Source: Allomuricauda sp. (GTDB lineage Bacteria > Bacteroidota > Bacteroidia > Flavobacteriales > Flavobacteriaceae). Taken from it: a DNA stretch of 63,045 nucleotides. The position numbers were made by a program, and so were the translations under genes. Positions within the stretch are counted from its first letter, which is position 1, and each line of letters opens with the position of its first letter. Shown one piece after another: positions 44,256 through 53,916 of the stretch. The stretch is taken from assembly GCF_002699205.1 (NCBI RefSeq), contig NZ_PABT01000018.1:1-63045 (forward strand), written 5' to 3'. The notes beneath the pieces were generated by a model that did no database searches, was not told the DNA's origin, and was given only the letters and a program-made list of their open reading frames with translations.

Positions 44256-44570
44256 TTAAACCTTGACAGACAGGGCCCACAGTTCATTCCCCAATTGGTA
44301 GGACAGGTTTTCTACAGATGAACCGGCCAAGGTATCAAAGGCGGGGGACGTCACCAGTCCACGGGACTTCAGTATACGGTAGACACTGCTCTCCGAGATA
44401 TAGTATTCCCTCCCATCGGTCATCTTGCAGGCAAGTCCACGGCAGGATCCCTCCGGAAAGTCCAGGGCCATCTCCACGGGCTCCGGCCTGATCTTTTCCT
44501 CGGCGGAGAACTTCCACCTTGTCCTTCCCTTGATGTCCTTTACGATTGATTCCGTGTTCTTCTTGGTCAT
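44256..44570 (-). pseudogene. IS3-family transposase, internally deleted remnant
   Basis: The 104-codon frame begins like an IS3 OrfA (MTKKNTESIVKDIKGRTRWK, FSAEEKIR) and then jumps to the part just before the DDE domain of OrfB (CKMTDGREYYISESSVYRIL, KSRGLVTSPAFDTLAG). Several hundred residues between these points, and the whole catalytic DDE core, are missing, so it cannot transpose. The end drifts into unrelated residues. Upstream, at 44650-44680, GTCCGGTCCAC and TTTTAGTTGAAGG resemble IS3 terminal sequence. It lies between two TetR genes. Confidence 0.7.
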
Positions 44571-44712
44571 TACGAAGTGATTTAAATGTTTGATGGATCC
44601 ATCTTCAAGGCTAGCATGGAGATAACAAAACCATCACTTGGCTATAGACCAAGTCCGGTCCACTTTTAGTTGAAGGTTTACCAAAAAAAACATTCCTAAT
44701 GGTATTTTTATG

Positions 44713-44720
44713 TAAATTTG
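44713..44720 (+). promoter_or_regulatory. -7 element (TAnnTTTG) of the second TetR gene
   Basis: TAAATTTG is a perfect Bacteroidota -7 element ending 4 bases before the ATG at 44725, so the mRNA would be leaderless or nearly so. No good -33 TTG lies at 17-23 bases, possibly because the IS remnant reaches to this point. Confidence 0.45.
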
Positions 44721-44724
44721 TCCT

Positions 44725-45327
44725 ATGCAACAGGAACTGAAATCCGAAATAACGAAACAGCACATTGTGCACCAAGCATTTAAGCTGTTCTATGAGAATG
44801 GTTTTAAATCCACCAGTATCAATGATGTTATGAAGGCCACAAAAATGACGAAAGGGGCCTTCTACCATCATTATGAAAACAAGGAACAGCTGGCACTGGA
44901 GGTCATAAAACTCAAAATTCAAAAAAGAGTGTATGATGGGATGATTGCACCTTTAAATGAAGAGGGCAATGCCATGGAGATTTTGGAATCCACCTTTGTC
45001 CATCGTTTAAAATCTTTCCCCACCCATGAGAAAAATAATGGTTGCCCGATGAACAACTTCATAAACGAAATCGGCAATACCAAAAAAAGTTGCCAGTTAG
45101 CTTTGAAAAACATCATTGAAAAATGGAAGTCTTCGCTAATTGCGCTAATTGAAAGGGGCAAGGCAGAAGGGGCGATCAAGGAAAGTACGAACAATGAGGC
45201 GGTCGCAACATTTTTAATCAGTTCCTTTGAGGGTATAAGGGGAATTAGAAAGCTATATGACGATGACCAAATCATCAATGACTACATAAAAGGAATTTCA
45301 AATTATTTACAGCAATTAAAACCATGA
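44725..45327 (+). CDS. TetR/AcrR-family transcriptional regulator
   Basis: 200 residues. HTH: HIVHQAFKLFYENGFKSTSI, NDVMKATKMTKGAFYHHYEN. C-terminal domain contains CPMNNFINEIGNTKKSCQ and FLISSFEGIRGIRKLYDDD, as in the TetR_C subgroup that often controls oxidoreductases or organic-hydroperoxide and quinone stress genes. It precedes the exported HAD and DoxX genes on the same strand with a gap of 55 bases and may control them. Confidence 0.9.
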   Translation: MQQELKSEITKQHIVHQAFKLFYENGFKSTSINDVMKATKMTKGAFYHHYENKEQLALEVIKLKIQKRVYDGMIAPLNEEGNAMEILESTFVHRLKSFPTHEKNNGCPMNNFINEIGNTKKSCQLALKNIIEKWKSSLIALIERGKAEGAIKESTNNEAVATFLISSFEGIRGIRKLYDDDQIINDYIKGISNYLQQLKP

Positions 45328-45382
45328 TTTTTTTTGCCCAAAAACATACCAATTTGAATGTTTTAAAACTCCTTAATCAAAA

Positions 45383-46186
45383 ATGAGGAAAAGAGAGAGA
45401 AGGAATTTCATTAAAAACGCCGCAATTTTAAGTGCGGCCGGAATAGGAATGCCCCAAATGGTATTTTCGGAGAATGCCCTAAAGAACGAAACAATGGAAA
45501 CAGAGTTAAAAAGACCCAAAGTATTATTTTTCGATGTAAACGAAACTTTACTGGACCTTACGGCCATGAAAAAAAGTGTAGGCGATGCACTTGGCGGCAG
45601 AAGCGATCTATTGCCTTTGTGGTTCACCACCATGCTTCAATATTCGCTCGTTACCACTGTAGGTCGAAAATATGAGGCTTTTGGGGTTATTGGTGCTGCC
45701 GCATTGCAAATGGTCGCCGCAAATAACGGGATTGACCTTAGTGAAGAAGAAGCAAAAGAAGCCATACTGCCTCCTTTACGCTCCATTCCACCACATCCAG
45801 AAGTAAAAGAGTCCTTAAATAAATTAAAAGATGCAGGTTATACTTTGGTGAGTTTTACCAATTCATCGAATATTGGTGTTGAAACACAATTCAAAAATGC
45901 GGGGTTAACAGACTATTTCGACCAAAGGTTAAGCGTTGAGGACATTGGCAAATTTAAACCACATACGGATGCATATGATTGGGCAGCGAGAAAAATGGGG
46001 GTTCAAGCACATGAATGTATGCTCGTAGCGGCACACGGTTGGGATATTGCCGGGGCAATTTGGGCAGGTTGGAGAGGTGCTTTTATCAGCCGTCCTGGTG
46101 CACAATTGTATCCACTCTCACCAAAACCGGAAATAAGCGAAAGCGACCTTGCATTGACCACCAAAAAACTAATGGAATTAAAATAG
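45383..46186 (+). CDS. Tat-exported haloacid dehalogenase type II-like hydrolase
   Basis: 267 residues. N-terminal twin-arginine signal RRNFIKNAAILSAAGIG. HAD core: VLFFDVNETLLDL (nucleophile Asp), VSFTNSSN (motif II), KFKPHTDAY (motif III Lys) and CMLVAAHGWDIAGAIWAGWR (motif IV region), as in L-2-haloacid dehalogenases. The first motif lacks the second Asp of phosphatase-type HADs (DVNET), which favours a dehalogenase-like over a phosphatase reaction. Tat export of this family is uncommon outside Bacteroidota. Two bases separate it from DoxX. Confidence 0.85.
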   Translation: MRKRERRNFIKNAAILSAAGIGMPQMVFSENALKNETMETELKRPKVLFFDVNETLLDLTAMKKSVGDALGGRSDLLPLWFTTMLQYSLVTTVGRKYEAFGVIGAAALQMVAANNGIDLSEEEAKEAILPPLRSIPPHPEVKESLNKLKDAGYTLVSFTNSSNIGVETQFKNAGLTDYFDQRLSVEDIGKFKPHTDAYDWAARKMGVQAHECMLVAAHGWDIAGAIWAGWRGAFISRPGAQLYPLSPKPEISESDLALTTKKLMELK

Positions 46187-46188
46187 CT

Positions 46189-46572
46189 ATGGGAAAATTG
46201 GACAACAAAGCATTGGCCTTATTACTGTTTCGCATATCTTTTGGAATGAACTTTCTATTTCACGGAATAGTGAGGATGCCCAATTTAAAAAACTTTGTGA
46301 CAGGAATGCAAAATACCTTTCAAGGTTCATTGCTACCGGAAATTATAGTAACACCCGTAGCCTACGTCATTCCTTTTACGGAGCTCATCATCGGTATTTT
46401 TTTATTGCTCAATAAATTTGCTCGAGAAACCCTAATTGCCGCTTTTGTGCTAATGAACCTATTAGTTGTCGGGAGTTCCTTTGCCCAAAAATGGGATCTG
46501 GTCGGTCTGCAATCCACCTATATCGGGTTTCTGTTTTTGTTATTATACTTTACCAATGACCGCCAAAAATAA
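46189..46572 (+). CDS. DoxX-family membrane protein
   Basis: 127 residues with four membrane helices (ALALLLFRISFGMNFLFHG, VAYVIPFTELIIGIFLLL, TLIAAFVLMNLLVVGSSF, YIGFLFLLLYFTN). DoxX-like proteins take part in quinone or thiosulfate redox chemistry and in SodA/DoxX oxidant-detoxification complexes. The start at 46189 is set by the stop of the HAD gene 2 bases upstream; the open frame before it is an overlap. Probably one operon with HAD and perhaps TetR. Confidence 0.82.
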   Translation: MGKLDNKALALLLFRISFGMNFLFHGIVRMPNLKNFVTGMQNTFQGSLLPEIIVTPVAYVIPFTELIIGIFLLLNKFARETLIAAFVLMNLLVVGSSFAQKWDLVGLQSTYIGFLFLLLYFTNDRQK

Positions 46573-46911
46573 ATCCAAATGTAAAGTCAAGGGAATGAAA
46601 ATTGAAAACAAAAAAAAACCGGTGACCTGTCCCTCCAGAGGGATTGCGCAGCCTTGCCCCTTTCCCAGGAAGTCCAAGACCATTTTCCGATATTATGCGG
46701 GACATATGACCGAACACCAACCAAGGCTTCTTAAACAACACCCATGGGAGCGGCATACAATGAAGTTGTCACGAGTTTACCACAGCCACGTATATGAAAT
46801 GACCGACCTGAGGAAGCGACGTCTTCAAGTCGGTCATTTTGTTGGTCCCTTTGTGTTTTTCAACTGGGGTATGTCCTATTTTTGATGGTTCTTTTTAAAC
46901 CAAACCTAATT
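46573..46911. other. convergent intergenic region
   Basis: 339 bases between convergent operons. A small frame (46604-46885, MKIENKKKPVTCPSRG) shows no recognisable family and covers the terminator, so I do not call it. The terminator at 46797-46839 is the only clear element. Confidence 0.4.
46797..46839. terminator. terminator between DoxX and RND operons
   Basis: Perfect 11-bp stem AAATGACCGAC / GTCGGTCATTT, 21-nt loop with a further partial inner stem, followed by TTTTG on the plus strand. The A-rich left arm may let it act in both directions. Confidence 0.75.
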
Positions 46912-48339
46912 TTAACCCCATCCCCCACCGAGTGCTTTGTATAGATTCACCGTTGCTATTTGTTTTTGTTTGTGGGCATTGATGAGCTCCAATTTGCTCT
47001 GCAAATAATTTTGATGCGCAGTAAGCACTTCCAAATACGAGGCTTTTGCCATTTTATAAAAGACTTCGGAAGCCTCGATAGATTCAGCTAATATCCCGTT
47101 TTCTTGATCTTTGAACGCTATGATTTCACGCAATTCCTTGAGGTCGATCAACGTATCACTGACTTCCATATAGCCGTTCAAAATACTTTTTTGATAATTG
47201 TACAAAGCTTCCAGTTGATTGGCCTTGGCTGTATTGAACTCCGCTTTTAGGGCTTTCCGGTTGATCAAGGGGGCTGTCAACCCTCCGGTAAAGGAATAGG
47301 CAATGGATTCCGGTGAGGTAAACAGGAACTTGGGATTAAAGGCGCTATAACCAACACTGGCCCCAATGTTTATGCTTGGAAAAAATGTAGCTTTAGCGGC
47401 TTTTAAATCAAATTTTGTTGCTTCCACTTCTAAAGCTGCTTGACGGATATCCGGGCGGTTTGTGAGCAATTGTGCCGGTACTCCTGTTTTTATTTCATGG
47501 GGAAGGTCTTGAAATAAACGCGCTTTTGACCGTTCAATGGGTCGTGGGTATCTACCCAATAAAAAATTTAGGGCATTTTCGGTTTTGGCAATGGCTTGTA
47601 AGGTTTCTTTTTTACGGGCCTGTGTGTTGAGCAATTGTGCCTGAAATTGCTGGACGGCCAATGCATTTGCTTTTCCCACTTCCTTTTGTAGGCCTACCAC
47701 TTCAAGGGCTTCTTTTTGTTTTTCGATGGTATGTTCCAGCGTTTCAAGTTCATTGTCCAAGGCCAGGAGTTCATAGTACAAAGTGGCTACATCAGCTACT
47801 AAGTTTGATTTTACAAACGTACTGCCTTCAATACTTGCCAAGTACTTGGAAAGTGCAGCCTTACGGCTGTTTTTCAGCTTTCCCCAGATATCGATTTCCC
47901 AAGAGCTTGTCAAACCCAAATAGTAATCGTTATAGGCCGGAAGTAAAGGGTCTCCGGAAAGAAAAGTCCCGCCTTCGTTACCTGCCCAATCCACGGAATA
48001 TTCTCCAACACGTTCGCGACCCGCCCAAGAATTTAAATCTAAATTTGGCCATTGCCTGCCTTTGGCTTTCAACAATTCCGATTCCACGGTTACTATTCTT
48101 TGTAAAGCCATCTGCAAATCAAAATTGTTCGCAAGGGCCGTCTCTATCAATCGGATAAGGTGCTCATCACCAAAGTATGCTTTCCAATTGAGTTGGGCAA
48201 TATTGGTGCTATCGGTCAATGTCTTTTCATAATGTTCAGGAAGTTCTTGTTGTGGAATACCCACATTGGTATTCAGTGTCTTACAACTACTTATAATCAG
48301 TAGGAATAAAGGGACATATATAAATTTTAATGGTTTCAT
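46912..48339 (-). CDS. TolC/NodT-type outer-membrane efflux lipoprotein
   Basis: 475 residues, lipobox LIISSC (Cys19). The two-fold OEP repeat is visible: IETALANNFDLQMALQRIVT, LYYELLALDNELETLEHTIE in the first half; LLTNRPDIRQAALEVEATKF, FFPSINIGASVGYS in the second. Outer-membrane exit duct of the RND pump encoded just upstream (2-base gap). Third gene of the operon adaptor-RND-TolC. Confidence 0.93.
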   Translation of the reverse strand: MKPLKFIYVPLFLLIISSCKTLNTNVGIPQQELPEHYEKTLTDSTNIAQLNWKAYFGDEHLIRLIETALANNFDLQMALQRIVTVESELLKAKGRQWPNLDLNSWAGRERVGEYSVDWAGNEGGTFLSGDPLLPAYNDYYLGLTSSWEIDIWGKLKNSRKAALSKYLASIEGSTFVKSNLVADVATLYYELLALDNELETLEHTIEKQKEALEVVGLQKEVGKANALAVQQFQAQLLNTQARKKETLQAIAKTENALNFLLGRYPRPIERSKARLFQDLPHEIKTGVPAQLLTNRPDIRQAALEVEATKFDLKAAKATFFPSINIGASVGYSAFNPKFLFTSPESIAYSFTGGLTAPLINRKALKAEFNTAKANQLEALYNYQKSILNGYMEVSDTLIDLKELREIIAFKDQENGILAESIEASEVFYKMAKASYLEVLTAHQNYLQSKLELINAHKQKQIATVNLYKALGGGWG

Positions 48340-48341
48340 AC

Positions 48342-51300
48342 TTAATGGTTTAATGTTTCGGTGAATGTTTTTTGAGACTTTTCATTTCGAATGAATTTTT
48401 CGGATATTTTGGCAAAAACCAAATACAGTCCGGGGATGATGACCACACCGAACAGGGTTCCGAACAGCATGCCGCCCAGTGCTGCCGAACCTATGGTTTT
48501 GTTACCTATGGCACCGGCACCAGAGGCCAATACCAAAGGCAACAAACCGGCCATAAAAGCAAAGGATGTCATTAAAATAGGCCGTAAACGCAAGCGAGCC
48601 CCTTCAATGGCGGCCTGTAAGGCACTTTTCCCTTCGCTGCGTTTCTGATTGGCAAACTCCACAATAAGAATGGCATTCTTACCTAAAAGTCCAATGAGCA
48701 TGACCATGGCGATTTGCGAATAGATATTGTTTTCCAAACCGAAAATACTGAGCGTGAAGAACGCTCCAAACATGCCCGTTGGGAGCGACAGAATAACGGG
48801 CAGGGGCAGCAAAAAGCTTTCGTATTGTCCCGAAAGAATCAAAAAAACAAAGAGCAAACAAATAAAGAAAATAAGGATGCCTTTGTTACCGGCATTGACT
48901 TCGTCATACGAAATACCGGCCCAAGCAATGTCATAGCCTCTTGGCAGTTTTTCTTTTGCTACCTCTTGTATGGCTTTTAGGGCATCGCCACTACTGTAGC
49001 CCGGTGCTTCCTCACCATTTAGGGCTGCAGCAAAATACATGTTGTGCCTATTGATTTGGTCTACGCCAAATGATTTCTCCAAGGTGATAAAGGTAGAAAG
49101 CGGCACCATTTCACCACGATCGTTTTTTACACGATAATTTAAAATATCCTCCGGCTTTTCCCTGTATTCCGGAAGGGCTTGTACCATCACCTTGTAAGTC
49201 CTGCCGAATTTGATAAAGTTGGAAGCGTATTCGCTACCCACCAAAGTAGAGAGTGTGTTCATGGCATTGTTTACCGTAACGCCTTTTTGGGCAGCTTTAT
49301 CATAATCCACATGCAGTGTATAATGCGGAATATTGGCGTTGAAAAGGGTAAAACAATTACCTATTTCGGGGCGTTTGTTCAAATCTTCAACAAACTGTTG
49401 GGTAACGGCCTCCATCGCCTGTAGGTCGTTATTCCCCGTTTTGTTCAATAGTTTCACTTCAAAACCACTGGCATTTCCATAACCCGGCACGGCAGGAGGA
49501 GGGAAGAATTCAATTTCAGCGCCCTTAATATGTGCTGTTTTTTCTTTAAGTCTTTCGATAATCCCCATTACGGAAGCTTTGCGTTCGCCCCATTCTTTAA
49601 GGTTTATCAAGAAGCTGCCGTAAGTGGCACCCGTTCCGTCAGAAAGGATATTGGTTCCCGCCAAGGAAGAAATACTTTCTATCTCTTTTACATCTTGGAT
49701 TTCTTTTTCAATTTCCCCTACCACCGCTTTGGTGCGTTCTAAGGTAGACCCCGATGGTGTCAGCACATTGATGTAGAACATCCCCTGGTCTTCATTGGGA
49801 ATAAACCCGCTGCGCAATACTTTTCCAAAAATTCCTGACCCAATAACAAAAGCAATCAAGATGCTCCAAGTCATTACCCTTCTGTTGATGATACGGTTGA
49901 GGATGTTTTGGTATTTGCCTTCTAAGTTTTCGTAGATCGCGTTGAATTTTGAAAAAAACTTTCCAAAGAAACTGTTGTTGTCCAATTCAGGATGTTTGAG
50001 CAACAAGGAACAAAGGGCAGGTGCTAAGGTAAGGGCAACGATTCCTGAAAGCACAATGGCAATGGCCATGGTAAGTGAGAACTGGCGAAAGAAAATTCCA
50101 GCAGGGCCGCTCATAAAAGCGACGGGGACAAACACAGCCGACATCACCAGAGTGATGGCCAATATAGCTCCGCTAATTTCTTTCATGGCCGCTTGGGTAG
50201 CCTGTTTGGCATTTAATCCGTAGCGCTCCATTTTGGCGTGCACGGCTTCTACCACAACAATCGAATCGTCAACCACAATACCAATCACAATCACCAAGGC
50301 AAAGAGGGTGATTAGATTCAGTGAAAAACCAAAGAATTGCATAAAGAAGAAGGTTCCCACAATAGAAACCGGAACGGCAAGGGCAGGAATGAGTGTGGCT
50401 CTCCAATTTTGAAGAAAAACAAAAACGACTAAGGTCACCAAAAGCAAGGCCTCAATGAAGGTTTTTATCACTTCCTTGATTGAAGCGTCCATAAATCGGG
50501 AAGTGTCATAGCTCACCTCATAGTCCATGCCTTCAAGAAACATGGTTTCTTTCAGTTCTTCCATGCGTTGTTTTACATTCTCTATGACTTCTCGGGCATT
50601 GGTTCCGGGCAATTGTTTGAGAATAATGGAAGCTGCAGGTTTGCCATTAAACTTGGCTTCAACATCAAAATACTCGGTGCCAAATTCAATTTCAGCCACA
50701 TCTTCGATGCGCAATATCTTGCCTTCTTCACTTGCTTTTATCGGAATGTTGGCATACTGTTCTTCGGTGTTGAATCTTCCTGTATAACTGAGAATGTATT
50801 GTAAGTCTGAATTTTCTGTTCTATCTGAATTTTCACCAACTTTTCCCGGGGAGGCTTCTAAATTGTGTTCTTGTAAAGCTTCTATAACATCGTCTGTAGA
50901 AATATTGTAAGCCAACATTTTATCCGGCCTGAGCCAGATGCGCATGGCATATTCCTTAGCTCCCAAAATGTTGGCATAACCAACACCTCTTACACGCTTT
51001 AGTTCAGTTAGGATGTTCAAATCGGCAAAATTGTGAATGAACTTTTCCGTCATTTCCGGGTCATCGCTAAAAATGTTGATGTACATCAAAATGGCATTGG
51101 TTTCCTTGCCAATGAGCACTCCACGTTGAATGACTTCTGGAGGGAGTTCCCCCATAATGTCCGTAATTCGGTTCTGAACATTAACGGCAGCGTCATTGAT
51201 ATCCGTTCCGGTTTCAAAAATCACTTGTACAATGCCCACACCATCGCTACCGATGTTGCTGCTCATGTATTTCATGTTGGGAACTCCGTTGATGGCGCGC

Positions 51301-51497
51301 TCCAAGGGTTCGATAGCCGATTTGGCCACGGTTTCGGCGTTGGCACCCTGATATTCCACCTCTACATTTACTTCGGGAGGAGCAACAGAGGGGAACAGAG
51401 CCATAGGCAGTTCGAATAAAGATAGGATGCCTAAAAACAATATAATCAATGAGATGACGATCGCCAGTATAGGGCGATTAATGATGTTGATTTTCAT
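48342..51497 (-). CDS. RND-family multidrug efflux permease (HAE-1 type)
   Basis: 1051 residues, normal AcrB length. N-terminal helix IINRPILAIVISLIILFLGI; porter domain PSVAPPEVNVEVEYQGANAE; proton-relay region VLVIGIVVDDSIVVVEAVHA-like text (IVIGIVVDDSIVVVEAVHAK) with the Asp pair in TM4; MKEISGAILAITLVMSAVFVP; second half LIGLLGKNAILIVEFANQKR. The Asp pair marks the multidrug (HAE-1) rather than the metal (HME) subgroup. Proton-driven export of hydrophobic compounds across the envelope with the adaptor and TolC-like partners. Confidence 0.95.
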   Translation of the reverse strand: MKINIINRPILAIVISLIILFLGILSLFELPMALFPSVAPPEVNVEVEYQGANAETVAKSAIEPLERAINGVPNMKYMSSNIGSDGVGIVQVIFETGTDINDAAVNVQNRITDIMGELPPEVIQRGVLIGKETNAILMYINIFSDDPEMTEKFIHNFADLNILTELKRVRGVGYANILGAKEYAMRIWLRPDKMLAYNISTDDVIEALQEHNLEASPGKVGENSDRTENSDLQYILSYTGRFNTEEQYANIPIKASEEGKILRIEDVAEIEFGTEYFDVEAKFNGKPAASIILKQLPGTNAREVIENVKQRMEELKETMFLEGMDYEVSYDTSRFMDASIKEVIKTFIEALLLVTLVVFVFLQNWRATLIPALAVPVSIVGTFFFMQFFGFSLNLITLFALVIVIGIVVDDSIVVVEAVHAKMERYGLNAKQATQAAMKEISGAILAITLVMSAVFVPVAFMSGPAGIFFRQFSLTMAIAIVLSGIVALTLAPALCSLLLKHPELDNNSFFGKFFSKFNAIYENLEGKYQNILNRIINRRVMTWSILIAFVIGSGIFGKVLRSGFIPNEDQGMFYINVLTPSGSTLERTKAVVGEIEKEIQDVKEIESISSLAGTNILSDGTGATYGSFLINLKEWGERKASVMGIIERLKEKTAHIKGAEIEFFPPPAVPGYGNASGFEVKLLNKTGNNDLQAMEAVTQQFVEDLNKRPEIGNCFTLFNANIPHYTLHVDYDKAAQKGVTVNNAMNTLSTLVGSEYASNFIKFGRTYKVMVQALPEYREKPEDILNYRVKNDRGEMVPLSTFITLEKSFGVDQINRHNMYFAAALNGEEAPGYSSGDALKAIQEVAKEKLPRGYDIAWAGISYDEVNAGNKGILIFFICLLFVFLILSGQYESFLLPLPVILSLPTGMFGAFFTLSIFGLENNIYSQIAMVMLIGLLGKNAILIVEFANQKRSEGKSALQAAIEGARLRLRPILMTSFAFMAGLLPLVLASGAGAIGNKTIGSAALGGMLFGTLFGVVIIPGLYLVFAKISEKFIRNEKSQKTFTETLNH

Positions 51498-51509
51498 GAT
51501 TTCAGAATT

Positions 51510-52613
51510 TTATGGGTGAATCAATTGAGAAAATGAAACCAACTCTTTGTTGATGATGTCTCCTTCTTTTACATACTGTAGACCCTCGTAAAGAATGTTA
51601 TCGTTGGCAGATAATCCTTCTTTAACGGCTATAAGGTGCGGCAATCGAAACGATGGTTTTATTTTCCGGATTTGAAGCCTATTTTGCTCGTCAACTACAA
51701 AGACACACAAGTGTTCTTGTTGCTCGAAGGTGACCGATTGTGGTATCAGTATAGCGTTTTCTACTTGTTCTTTGAGTTGTACTTTAGCCGTAGCTCCGTG
51801 CTTTAAAACATTGTCCGGATTAGGAAATTTGGCACGAAAGGCGATGGTTCCCGTATTGTTGTCAAATTCGCTTTCCACCGTTTCAATAGTGCCTTGATGG
51901 GGATAAGCACTGCCATCGACCAAAATTAAGTGAAGCTTATTATTTTCGTTATTGTTAGAAGATATGTGTTTTAAATAATCGACTTCCGAAACATTGAAAT
52001 AAGCGAACATTTCCCGGTTGTTGGAAATGGTAGTAAGCAAGTCACCTTCTTCAACAATACTACCTGTTTTAAAGGGAATGCGGTTAATGAACCCGTCAAA
52101 AGGGGCCTTGATTTGGGCAAGGGAAAGATTGATCTCTGCCTGCGCTTCCTCGGCTTTTGCCTCTTCCATATTGGCTTTTAAGGCTTCAACCTTAGCCTGT
52201 GCCAAATTGTATTCGGCCTGTGAGATGAAGTTTTTGTTGAGCAATTCTTGGGCGCCTTCCAATTCAATTTCGGCAGAGCGCAGTTCAGCTTCTGCACTTT
52301 TAGTGGCTGCTTTTGCCTTATCTAGGTTTTGGACAAACTGCCTGTTGTTAATGGTAAAGAGTACTTGCCCCTTTTTGACCTGTTGGCCCTCGTCAACATG
52401 TTGGAACTCTATAAATCCATTTACGCGAGAGCGAATTTCCACATGTTGTAAAGCATGAATTTCTGCAACATAATTTTGGGTGTAAGAGGTGTCTTTTAAC
52501 AAAGGGGTTGTTACCTTAAAAGTTTGTTTTTCTTTTTTAGTATTGGTTTTTGTAGAGCAGGCAGCTAAAACCATAGTAGCGCCAATGCTCAAAATCCAGA
52601 ATAAATTCTTCAT
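51510..52613 (-). CDS. RND periplasmic adaptor (membrane fusion protein) lipoprotein
   Basis: 367 residues, lipobox VLAAC (Cys19). Domain order: membrane-proximal/barrel-sandwich start (VEIRSRVNGFIEFQHVDEGQ, VKKGQVLFTI), alpha-helical hairpin about 100-165 rich in Ala/Glu (AEAELRSAEIELEGAQELL), then IKAPFDGFINRIPFKTGSIV, beta-barrel and C-terminal part (ILIPQSVTFEQQEHLCVFVV). First gene of the efflux operon, 12 bases before the RND permease. No regulator is directly adjacent. Confidence 0.93.
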   Translation of the reverse strand: MKNLFWILSIGATMVLAACSTKTNTKKEKQTFKVTTPLLKDTSYTQNYVAEIHALQHVEIRSRVNGFIEFQHVDEGQQVKKGQVLFTINNRQFVQNLDKAKAATKSAEAELRSAEIELEGAQELLNKNFISQAEYNLAQAKVEALKANMEEAKAEEAQAEINLSLAQIKAPFDGFINRIPFKTGSIVEEGDLLTTISNNREMFAYFNVSEVDYLKHISSNNNENNKLHLILVDGSAYPHQGTIETVESEFDNNTGTIAFRAKFPNPDNVLKHGATAKVQLKEQVENAILIPQSVTFEQQEHLCVFVVDEQNRLQIRKIKPSFRLPHLIAVKEGLSANDNILYEGLQYVKEGDIINKELVSFSQLIHP

Positions 52614-52776
52614 AGTTTTTGATGGATTTTATAATTATTTGTAAATGAAATGTTTGGAGTAAAAATCCAAGTTGGTGTTGATTAACAAATAGCAATAGAC
52701 ATCCCACTTCAATCACAAAAGGTGCTCGTAGTAAGAGTGGTGTTCAACCAAAGTTGTTAATCAAAAAAATGAAGAA

Positions 52777-53163
52777 TTATGCCTTAGGAGGAGGCGTAGT
52801 AATTTCGGGTTGAAATTGCTTGAAATATCTGTTCTTATAAAAGCTGTTGCCGTGACTTTTTGAAATGAGGTCAAGGTCAATCAAGAAATCAAATCCAATT
52901 TGCTGTTGGTAGAAAATAGGTTGGAAAGTCTTTACCAATAAGGTTTGGTTGGTATCATCATCTTCTTGTTCCGGAATGGCGTTTTCAATATCCAAAACCT
53001 GTTCGAGAACAATTTCCACGATACTTTCCATGTCATTATAGTCCAAATCCTCAGCTATACTTTCTGGGTGGCCATCTGGAGGGTCGACACTAAGGTTGAG
53101 TAGAATCAGTCCCATGATAAACCAAAATACCCGAAAACCCCTATGTGTTCGAATAGTGTTCAT
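52777..53163 (-). CDS. small exported or anchored protein upstream of the RND operon
   Basis: 128 residues. One hydrophobic N-terminal segment (RVFWFIMGLILLNLSV), then an acidic stretch (YNDMESIVEIVLEQVLDIEN, EQEDDDTN) and a basic-aromatic part ending in FKQFQPEITTPPPKA. I know similar short proteins with a Pro-rich end upstream of RND pumps in Bacteroidota, but no function. It is 163 bases before the adaptor gene on the same strand and could be co-transcribed or act as a stress sensor. Confidence 0.65.
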   Translation of the reverse strand: MNTIRTHRGFRVFWFIMGLILLNLSVDPPDGHPESIAEDLDYNDMESIVEIVLEQVLDIENAIPEQEDDDTNQTLLVKTFQPIFYQQQIGFDFLIDLDLISKSHGNSFYKNRYFKQFQPEITTPPPKA

Positions 53164-53916
53164 ATGTTAGGACAAAATTATAAAACAAATACATAGAATT
53201 GGGAAATGGAAAGGTTAAAATAAGGATAATGATAGATTAAGATAAAATGGCAATAGGCAAATCATTCTTTGTGGACTTGTTACAAAAAAGCGGACAACCG
53301 GATAAGTGTCATGCCGCTGATTGTTGGTCAAACATTTCGTTGTCGGATTCGGTTATGGGTTGAAGGTACTTGGCAGGTATGTTCCCATTGTATGGTCCCG
53401 GCTCCCCACCCACACCCGGTCCGTGGTGCCACTTGCATGACCCAGCGATACCCGGGCGGGTCGGTCACCTATGGCCACTCCTGCCCAGTGGACTGAAAAT
53501 ATGGTGCTGGGTCGTCGTAAAAAAATCCCGGAACAACCTGTTCAACGGATGCCACCTGTGGCGGAAGAAAAAGAACAGTGCAAATCAAGTGCACGGGATT
53601 GATTCATCTTGTGAACCAATGTTTCTTTTTAAAGATTTCCCGTTGGGCCTCCAACAAAAAGCGGGACATTTTTTATACCCTGTACCACATCCCACACCCC
53701 GTAAGGATTCATCATTCCCCTCCTCCTTCCAAATATATACCGATCCACGTCCGTGCTGAAGGAAAAAACATTAATATTATATTAATATTTTATATTTTAT
53801 GTTACTATAATTTAATATATTAAATATATTAGTAAAAAATTATTTAATTGGCATACCTTAATCCTTTATGGCAGACCTCCAAAAATGTTTCCTTCCAAAA
53901 CCAAGGAAAAAAGGAC
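53164..53916. other. long gene-less stretch with AT-rich core
   Basis: About 750 bases. The part 53300-53700 has GC-rich, repeat-poor sequence with only short overlapping frames and no recognisable protein; 53765-53850 is extremely AT-rich (TTAATATATTAA and ATATATT runs). Such composition fits a promoter or an origin/transfer-like boundary of the accessory genes that follow, but no motif is decisive. Confidence 0.35.

Noticed and set aside
46604..46885. Small gene in the convergent gap after DoxX
   Set aside because: It runs across a strong terminator and has no recognisable family.
53760..53860. Replication or transfer origin in the AT-rich segment
   Set aside because: No iterons, DnaA boxes or nic-like motif could be identified; AT-richness alone is not enough.
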